Source of the DNA: Bacteroidota bacterium
GTDB lineage: Bacteria > Bacteroidota > Bacteroidia > Bacteroidales > UBA1556
DNA length: 7,805 nucleotides
NCBI GenBank assembly: GCA_003648395.1
Contig: QMPB01000184.1
Coordinates: 1 to 7,805, forward strand
Direction of reading: 5' to 3'
Within the stretch, counting starts at the first letter, position 1, and each line of letters begins with the position of its first letter. The position numbers were made by a program, and so were the translations under genes. Below the pieces are notes generated by a model. It made no database searches and was not told the DNA's origin. It was given only the letters and a program-made list of their open reading frames with translations. Below, in pieces: positions 1-4,440 of this stretch.

Positions 1-83
1 AACAAGGCATGGATGAGGTAAAGAGACATTCAAATAACGAAATTGAACTTAAATCTATAGAGCAAGTTATTGATGAGTTATAA
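1..83 (+). CDS. C-terminal end of a probable type II antitoxin (partial)
   Basis: An open frame enters from the left edge (codons in phase with position 3) and ends at TAA 81-83. The readable tail is about 26 residues, charged and acidic at the end, finishing SIEQVIDEL. It overlaps the start of the downstream RelE-like toxin by 11 bases (the toxin ATG is at 73). In Bacteroidota RelE-type modules the antitoxin commonly comes first, ends in a similar acidic helix with a final Asp/Asn-Glu-Leu, and overlaps or abuts the toxin start. Its presumed role is to bind and neutralise the toxin and to repress the operon, but no DNA-binding domain lies inside the window. The antitoxin assignment therefore rests on position and the tail pattern. 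It could instead be an unrelated small protein. Confidence 0.55.
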   Translation, partial: QGMDEVKRHSNNEIELKSIEQVIDEL

Positions 84-398
84 AATAATTGCCACAGCCA
101 CTTTTGAAAAAATCTAAAATCATTATTTAAAAAATACCGTTCTCTAAAAAATGATTTATTAGTTTTACAACAAGAAATTACTGCAAATCCAAGAACTGGA
201 GATTTTCTCGGTAATGATGTTTACAAAATTCGTTTAGCAATAAAATCAAAAGGTAAAGGTAAATCAGGCGGTGCACGAGTCATTACACACCTTAAAGTGA
301 CAAATGATATTGTTTATCTTATATCAATATACGATAAATCTGAAAAAGATACTATTAGTGATAATGAAATAAAAGAACTCCTTAAACAAATTGATTAA
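73..398 (+). pseudogene. RelE/ParE-family toxin, frameshifted in an A6 run
   Basis: The ATG at 73 opens a frame reading MSYKIIATATFEK and then Ile and a TAA stop at 115-117. From the A run at 107-112 the -1 frame continues without a stop to TAA 396-398. That frame carries the family hallmarks: a lysine-rich helix (NLKSLFKKYRSL), then NPRTGDFLGNDVYKIRLAI, KGKGKSGGARVIT and a C-terminal IYDKSEKD segment. Restoring one A gives about 108 residues, the usual full length of these toxins, which as a family are ribosome-dependent mRNA endonucleases or gyrase inhibitors. No Met codon occurs in the second frame, so the distal part cannot be translated on its own from an ATG. The gene is most simply a pseudogene by a 1-base deletion. 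An assembly error in the homopolymer, or frameshifting at the A6 run, are alternatives. The antitoxin tail overlaps its start, and its stop overlaps the stop of the convergent gene by 4 bases. Confidence 0.8.
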
Positions 399-1042
399 CC
401 TACTATTTTTAATAATAAATTTCTATTATTAACATCTTCTTTCTTAGACGATAATACAAAGACAAACATACTATTTCGTATTTTCTTTAAATATATATTA
501 TATACCAATACTTGTTCTGAGCTATATCTAATATTAGAATCTTCAAAACTTTCAGCAAGAATAATTCCATTAGATATTATACTAACATAAGCAGAAGAAT
601 CATTTTCAAAATGCTTAATTAGATTTGAACCACGCTTAGAAAGTATAATAAGTTGTTTTGCTGTAAGTTTATTATATTTCGAAGTTAATTTAATTCTACC
701 AAAGTCAAGAAATCGTTTTGGGTTAAATTCTACTTCTTGAATATTATCAATAAGAAATAAGTGAATACTATCCAAATTTACATCTCTATAACCATCAATT
801 TTATAGACTATTAATTCAACATTATCAAGATACTTATAGAAAAACAACTGTTCTATTTCATTTCCAAAAGCAGATGTAAATATGAGATTTTCTTTTTGTA
901 ATCCATTAAATATTTCAGTTAATTCATTATCACTTCTTATTATTTCATAATTATTACCACTAACACCATATATTGAGTATGCAAGATTTCCTAATAGCAA
1001 AACTATTAACACATAAAATAATATTTTAATTTTCTTTTTCAT
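395..1042 (-). CDS. Unrecognised membrane-anchored protein, 215 aa
   Basis: I do not recognise this protein. The ATG at 1042 gives MKKKIKILFYVLIVLLLGNL, a basic N-terminus followed by a hydrophobic stretch (about residues 5-25) that is either one transmembrane anchor or an uncleaved signal. A TTG twelve bases upstream (1052-1054) is an alternative start, but it adds nothing useful and neither has a clear ribosome binding site. The rest (about residues 30-215) is soluble, mixed alpha/beta by composition, rich in Ile, Asn, Lys and Ser, and has no cysteine, so it is not a lipoprotein. It probably faces the periplasm. It is convergent with the broken toxin, sharing the TTAA at 395-398, and lies downstream of tdk on the same strand across a repeat-rich spacer. 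The composition resembles that of its neighbours. The reading frame is convincing; the function is unknown. Confidence 0.7.
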   Translation of the reverse strand: MKKKIKILFYVLIVLLLGNLAYSIYGVSGNNYEIIRSDNELTEIFNGLQKENLIFTSAFGNEIEQLFFYKYLDNVELIVYKIDGYRDVNLDSIHLFLIDNIQEVEFNPKRFLDFGRIKLTSKYNKLTAKQLIILSKRGSNLIKHFENDSSAYVSIISNGIILAESFEDSNIRYSSEQVLVYNIYLKKIRNSMFVFVLSSKKEDVNNRNLLLKIVG

Positions 1043-1106
1043 ATTAGTTAACAATATTGAAAATTGACGTTTGTCCCTATTCCCTTCTCCTCTATCCTTT
1101 CATTCG

Positions 1107-1134
1107 TAATTCTTAATTCTTAATTCCTAATTCT
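1107..1134. repeat. Four tandem copies of a TAATTCT heptamer
   Basis: Positions 1107-1113, 1114-1120, 1121-1127 and 1128-1134 read TAATTCT, TAATTCT, TAATTCC and TAATTCT, so three are identical and one has a single change. On the minus strand, the coding direction here, this is an AGAATTA array. It lies between the tdk stop and the next minus-strand gene, just 3' of an A-rich run (minus strand). Similar AATTAAG/AATTACG heptamer arrays are, from memory, common in intergenic DNA of low-GC Bacteroidota. Whether they act as terminators or mRNA stabilisers, or are just slippage products, is not known to me. Confidence 0.85.
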
Positions 1135-1150
1135 TTTTTTTACTTCAACT

Positions 1151-1173
1151 TTCTCCCTTCACTCTTCTCCCTT
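1151..1173. repeat. Direct repeat of TTCTCCCTT, period 14, at the tdk 3' end
   Basis: TTCTCCCTT occurs at 1151-1159 and 1165-1173, the second copy running into the tdk stop codon. A related pyrimidine block (TCCCTTCTCC) is at 1081-1090. On the minus strand these are purine-rich GGGAGAA tracts, so the whole 1055-1171 spacer is strongly strand-asymmetric (pyrimidine-rich on plus). No GC-rich hairpin terminator is visible in this spacer. Confidence 0.7.
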
Positions 1174-1750
1174 AAATCCCATTCGCTTTATTATAACAGC
1201 TTCTGCAAAGTGGTTCATAACTTTCAGTTTCGCCAAGCATTACAAGCTTATCGCTTATAACAGTCCTATGAGAAATTTGAGCAAGCTTACCACAGCGCAT
1301 ACAAATAGCATGAACCTTTGTAACATGCTCGGCAATAGCCAATAATTGAGGCATAGGGCCAAATGGCTTTCCTTGAAAATCCATATCTAGCCCAGCGATA
1401 ATAACTCTAATGCCTCTATTTGCTAGTTCATTACAAACTGCCGGAAGACTCTCATCAAAAAACTGAGCCTCATCAATTCCAACAACATCAATATCGTTAG
1501 CCATTAGTAGTATTGCTTCAGAAGTAGTTACCGGCGTTGAATGAATCTCGTTTTTATCATGCGAAACCACTTTTTCCTCATCATAGCGAACATCTACTGC
1601 TGGTTTAAAAATCTCAATTTTCTGTTTAGCAATCTTAGCGCGCTTCAATCTTCGTATTAGTTCTTCTGTTTTGCCCGAAAACATAGATCCACAAACGACC
1701 TCAATCCATCCTGTATTTTGTTCACTATTTGTTGATTTTTCTAAAAACAT
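1172..1750 (-). CDS. tdk: Thymidine kinase (type II, zinc-binding)
   Basis: The enzyme phosphorylates thymidine to dTMP with ATP in the cytoplasmic pyrimidine salvage pathway, and in this family is usually feedback-inhibited by dTTP. The 192 residues match the family length and start as usual with MFLE. The P-loop GSMFSGKT is at residues 21-28, followed by a basic helix ([10 protein letters not shown]). Walker B and the catalytic glutamate lie in GIDEAQFF (Asp93, Glu94). The region at about 120-133 ([14 protein letters not shown]) is typical of the nucleotide-binding loop. A structural zinc site is formed by Cys150 and Cys153 with Cys182 and Cys185. The substrate-lasso segment runs from about 160 to the Tyr178 region ([10 protein letters not shown]). 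All key residues are present, so the gene should be functional. It is divergent from the 1896 gene, across a 145-base region holding promoter-like boxes and an inverted repeat, and there is a repeat-rich spacer on its 3' side. Confidence 0.97.
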   Translation of the reverse strand: MFLEKSTNSEQNTGWIEVVCGSMFSGKTEELIRRLKRAKIAKQKIEIFKPAVDVRYDEEKVVSHDKNEIHSTPVTTSEAILLMANDIDVVGIDEAQFFDESLPAVCNELANRGIRVIIAGLDMDFQGKPFGPMPQLLAIAEHVTKVHAICMRCGKLAQISHRTVISDKLVMLGETESYEPLCRSCYNKANGI

Positions 1751-1766
1751 TATTGCTATTGTATTT

Positions 1767-1774
1767 TATCTTTG
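1767..1774 (+). promoter_or_regulatory. Possible Bacteroidota -7 box for the 1896 gene
   Basis: TATCTTTG matches the TAnnTTTG -7 consensus of Bacteroidota exactly and points toward the gene at 1896, which would give a leader of about 115 bases containing the inverted repeat at 1791-1821. No TTG or TTTG is found 17-23 bases upstream, so the call rests on one box only and could be chance in AT-rich DNA. Confidence 0.3.
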
Positions 1775-1790
1775 AATATCTTTACACCCT

Positions 1791-1821
1791 ATTATTTGCG
1801 TTTTAGATTAATGCAAATAAT
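1791..1821. promoter_or_regulatory. Perfect 9-bp inverted repeat in the divergent intergenic region
   Basis: ATTATTTGC (1791-1799) and GCAAATAAT (1813-1821) are perfect reverse complements. Inside the arms, 1800-1802 can pair with 1810-1812 (one G-T and two T-A pairs), leaving a 7-base loop. It sits near the middle of the spacer between tdk and the 1896 gene, where an operator for a dimeric regulator could control both genes. The low GC content and lack of a flanking T run on either strand argue against an intrinsic terminator. As RNA it could also be a leader hairpin. No regulator gene lies next to it in the window. Confidence 0.5.
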
Positions 1822-1837
1822 TACAGTTTTAAAGCAG

Positions 1838-1845
1838 CAAATTTA
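1838..1845 (-). promoter_or_regulatory. Possible Bacteroidota -7 box for tdk
   Basis: Read on the minus strand these bases are TAAATTTG, an exact TAnnTTTG match pointing to tdk with a leader of roughly 80 bases. No TTG at the expected 17-23 base spacing is present (the nearest lies 14 bases away), so the support is weak. The remainder of the 1751-1895 spacer shows no other recognisable element. Confidence 0.3.
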
Positions 1846-1895
1846 ACCAAAAGAATAGACAATATTTTTATTGTGAATAAATTTATTTTTAGATT

Positions 1896-2726
1896 ATGAG
1901 CAACACCATAAAAAACCAAGGTAAAACAGTATTAGCAAAGCTAAACAGGCAACTAGAGGCATTATTAGATTCTAATAATAGTAATTCGCAAATTGAAATT
2001 GATCTTGCAAAAGATAATTTGCGAATATTATACGACCTTATTGATGCTTTAAATGACAAGCTGGACCATAAATCAATAGTTACAAGTAAGGAAGTTGATA
2101 TCATTGACGATGAAATAAATAATTTATTGGATATTGCAAATGCTGAATTCGAAAAGGAGAATGAAGATATTGATATTCAAATTAAAGAACAAGAGATTGC
2201 TTTAGAAGAGCAGAATGATAATAATAACAGAGAACCCGAAATTCCTAAAGAGACAGAAATAATAAAGGTTCATGATGATATAAACAAAGAGCTTAATAAG
2301 ATAGAGAGTAATGAACCTATATTACCTGTTATTAAAGAGACTCCTATAGATAGAATAGAGGAAAAGGAAATAAAAGAAAATATTTCTGAAAAAACAGTCC
2401 ATATTCTTGATGTGCTGCCTGAGGACGAAGAATTTGAGGAAGATAATTCGGAAGAAGGCACTCTAATACCTAGTACTATAAAACTAAAGCCTATCAAGAG
2501 TTTAAAAACAGGAATTGGCATTAACGATAAATTTATGATTACTAATGATTTGTTTGAAGGCAGTTCAAAGTTCTTTAATAGTGCTATAAATAAGCTTGAC
2601 TCCTTACAAGACACTAAAGAAGCTCTGTATTTATTAAGCGATATGAAAGACGAAAACCTTTGGGAAATAGATGATAATGTTTTTAATACTTTTAAGAAAT
2701 ACATAGAAAGAAGATATACTAAATAA
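1896..2726 (+). CDS. Conserved Bacteroidota hypothetical with acidic linker, 276 aa
   Basis: This protein has three regions. Residues 1-100 are helical and charged, with heptad-like Leu/Ile spacing, and probably form a coiled coil. Residues 100-190 are a low-complexity, highly acidic linker rich in Glu, Asp, Asn, Ile and Pro, probably disordered. Residues 195-276 form a compact C-terminal domain with GIGINDKF at 206-213, followed by ITNDLFEG and an Ile-Asn-Lys-Leu-Asp-Ser-Leu helix, ending in a basic ERRYTK. This C-terminal motif is, from memory, conserved in many Bacteroidota hypothetical proteins, often behind a variable linker. No signal peptide or membrane segment is present, so it is likely cytoplasmic. 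It is divergent from tdk and is followed after 52 bases by the exporter gene on the same strand, so the two may be co-transcribed. The function is unknown and no enzymatic motif is seen. Confidence 0.85.
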   Translation: MSNTIKNQGKTVLAKLNRQLEALLDSNNSNSQIEIDLAKDNLRILYDLIDALNDKLDHKSIVTSKEVDIIDDEINNLLDIANAEFEKENEDIDIQIKEQEIALEEQNDNNNREPEIPKETEIIKVHDDINKELNKIESNEPILPVIKETPIDRIEEKEIKENISEKTVHILDVLPEDEEFEEDNSEEGTLIPSTIKLKPIKSLKTGIGINDKFMITNDLFEGSSKFFNSAINKLDSLQDTKEALYLLSDMKDENLWEIDDNVFNTFKKYIERRYTK

Positions 2727-2778
2727 GGCATAGATTTTTTATTTACTTTTACGTTCAGATATAGAATTAATATAGAAC

Positions 2779-4068
2779 ATGATTTATTTATTTTTTGAGG
2801 GAATATTATTAGGTTTATTAGTGGCTATTTCTTTAGGACCTGCTTTTTTTGCCATACTGCAAACTGGTATTAACAAAGGCTTTAGGTATGGTATTTACAT
2901 GGCTTTAGGTGTTCTAATGAGTGATGTCCTATTAGTAACAATAAGCTATCTAATTGGGGCTACAATATTCGACAATCCTGAAAATAAAGTTTATGTTGGA
3001 TTAATAGGAGGTATTATTCTAATAATATTTGGCTCAGTATCGTGGGCAAAGAAACCTGAAATACTCAATAGAAGACGATACACTAATAAAGATATTAAAG
3101 AATCTCGACCTTTTGGTTATATGGTTAGAGGATTCTTTCTTAATATTGCAAATCCCTTTCTTTTCTTTTTCTGGTTTGGGGCTTTGGGTTTTGTAGGTAA
3201 GAATGCTATCCCTGGCGAAATACTAGAAAGCACAATAATTTTCTTTTCAGGAACCTTTATCACAATCTTTTTTACCGATGTACTTAAAAGTTTTATAGGT
3301 GGAAAAATAAAAGGATTCTTAAAACCTAGAAAAGAAATTATGCTTAATAAAACTGTTGGTTTACTATTGGTAACATTTGGCATAGTTCTTATTTTTAGAA
3401 CATTAAGCGGCTTTGGATTCTTCCAGCAGATTCAAAATAATTTGCAATGGGGAAAGAAGATTGAAGCACAATATAATGTTAGTGCAGGCAAAAGCACTCT
3501 ACACCTAACACTTTATAAGGACTCTACTTTCCAAGAAAGAATTGACACTAAAGGAAACATCTATTTATCTTCTGGAGATTGGCATTTTACTGATACAGTA
3601 AATCATATTTTTGAAATCACAATTCATAAAAGTAATCTCGATACTATTAAAGTCCCTCAAATAAGAACTTATAAAATTGACTATACAGGAATTTCCTTAT
3701 ATACCGATACCACAACACTATATTACAGTCCTTTGGATTTTGAGATAAATAAAGAATTTACCATCGTAAACATTCATAAAGCAAACATTATCATTCCTAA
3801 TATCGAAAATATAAAAGTTGACTGTAATGGTTGGAATTTGAATAATCAACAAATAACTAATATTATTAATAACTCTGTTTTTATTGAATCAAAAATATGG
3901 GAAGAAGAATTTGATATAATGCCTTGTGTTTTAGATATTAGAGTAAAACAAGCAAGTGTACTATATCATATTCAGATGAATGCTGGTGGATGGTTTTCTG
4001 TTAACTCCAGTGATTCAACTATATATTATGGTAATTATGTTATAGAGAATAAAGGACTATTTCTATAA
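2779..4068 (+). CDS. LysE-family exporter with a large extra C-terminal domain
   Basis: Residues 1-212 form a LysE/RhtB-type transporter. The N-terminus (LFFEGILLGLLVAISLGPAF) carries the family's GxxxxxxxGP pattern, followed by further hydrophobic segments around 38-60, 70-88, 112-137 (NIANPFLFFFWF, the second conserved Asn-Pro region), 148-170 and 190-210. Members export amino acids or related small molecules across the inner membrane; the substrate here cannot be told. Typical members are about 200-230 residues, but this one has 429. Residues 213-429 are hydrophilic and beta-rich, with a GDWHF motif in a lipocalin- or NlpE-like stretch, then a second section with Cys349 and Cys383 that ends YYGNYVIENKGLFL. 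I do not recognise the added domain. The frame is continuous across the junction with no internal Met near it, so a true fusion is likely. It appears to lead an operon with the MazG-like and DUF5686 genes. Confidence 0.88.
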   Translation: MIYLFFEGILLGLLVAISLGPAFFAILQTGINKGFRYGIYMALGVLMSDVLLVTISYLIGATIFDNPENKVYVGLIGGIILIIFGSVSWAKKPEILNRRRYTNKDIKESRPFGYMVRGFFLNIANPFLFFFWFGALGFVGKNAIPGEILESTIIFFSGTFITIFFTDVLKSFIGGKIKGFLKPRKEIMLNKTVGLLLVTFGIVLIFRTLSGFGFFQQIQNNLQWGKKIEAQYNVSAGKSTLHLTLYKDSTFQERIDTKGNIYLSSGDWHFTDTVNHIFEITIHKSNLDTIKVPQIRTYKIDYTGISLYTDTTTLYYSPLDFEINKEFTIVNIHKANIIIPNIENIKVDCNGWNLNNQQITNIINNSVFIESKIWEEEFDIMPCVLDIRVKQASVLYHIQMNAGGWFSVNSSDSTIYYGNYVIENKGLFL

Positions 4069-4075
4069 ACCAAAT

Positions 4076-4080
4076 AAGGA
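4076..4080 (+). promoter_or_regulatory. Ribosome binding site AAGGA for the MazG-like gene
   Basis: AAGGA lies 8 bases before the ATG at 4089, in the 20-base gap after the exporter stop. It is one of the few clear Shine-Dalgarno sequences in this window and fixes the start of the MazG-like gene. Confidence 0.6.
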
Positions 4081-4088
4081 TATAACAA

Positions 4089-4415
4089 ATGGAAATAGAA
4101 GAAGCACAACAATTAGTCGATAAGTGGATTAAAACCCATGGCGTTAGATATTTTAGCGAACTAACAAATATGGCTATTCTTACCGAAGAGGTTGGTGAGG
4201 TGGCTCGATTAATTTCTAGAAAATACGGTGATCAATCTTTTAAGGAATCTGATAAGGATAAAGACTTAGGGGATGAACTAGCAGATGTACTTTGGGTGCT
4301 AATTGCCATTGCAAATCAAACTGGCGTTGACTTAAATGAGGCTCTATTGAAGAATATTGAAAAGAAAACAAAAAGAGATTCGCAACGGCATCATAATAAC
4401 CCCAAACTTAAATAA
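4089..4415 (+). CDS. MazG-like nucleotide pyrophosphohydrolase, 108 aa
   Basis: This is a short single-domain member of the all-alpha NTP pyrophosphohydrolase superfamily (MazG, dUTPase and HisE relatives). These enzymes hydrolyse nucleoside triphosphates to monophosphate and pyrophosphate with divalent metal, often removing non-canonical nucleotides. The metal-binding signature is complete: EExxE at residues 33-37 (EEVGE) and ExxD at 63-66 (ELAD, inside GDELADVLW), 25 residues apart as the family requires. The length fits single-domain forms rather than the long double-domain MazG. The last 20 residues are basic and probably disordered. It lies 20 bases after the exporter and 25 bases before the DUF5686 gene start, so it is probably co-transcribed with both. 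The exact substrate cannot be inferred. Confidence 0.93.
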   Translation: MEIEEAQQLVDKWIKTHGVRYFSELTNMAILTEEVGEVARLISRKYGDQSFKESDKDKDLGDELADVLWVLIAIANQTGVDLNEALLKNIEKKTKRDSQRHHNNPKLK

Positions 4416-4440
4416 TTATTTCAATTACTATTCTAAAAAT

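Noticed and set aside
1889..2104. Open frame of 71 codons on the minus strand
   Set aside because: Antisense shadow of the 5' part of the 1896 gene with no recognisable content.
2270..2731. Open frame of 153 codons on the minus strand
   Set aside because: It is antisense to the 276-residue hypothetical; its Ser/Leu-rich translation mirrors the Glu/Asp/Lys-rich coding strand and shows no domain.
2744..2751. TACTTTTA as a promoter -7 box for the exporter operon
   Set aside because: It has one mismatch to TAnnTTTG and there is no TTG at the required upstream distance, which is too weak in AT-rich DNA.
3117..3383. Open frame of 88 codons on the minus strand inside the exporter gene
   Set aside because: The plus-strand LysE frame has clear family features over this stretch, so the opposite frame is a shadow.
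4357..4440. Upstream in-frame ATG extending the DUF5686 protein by 28 residues
   Set aside because: It overlaps the MazG-like gene and would bury the signal peptide behind a polar stretch; the ATG at 4441 gives a standard signal peptide.
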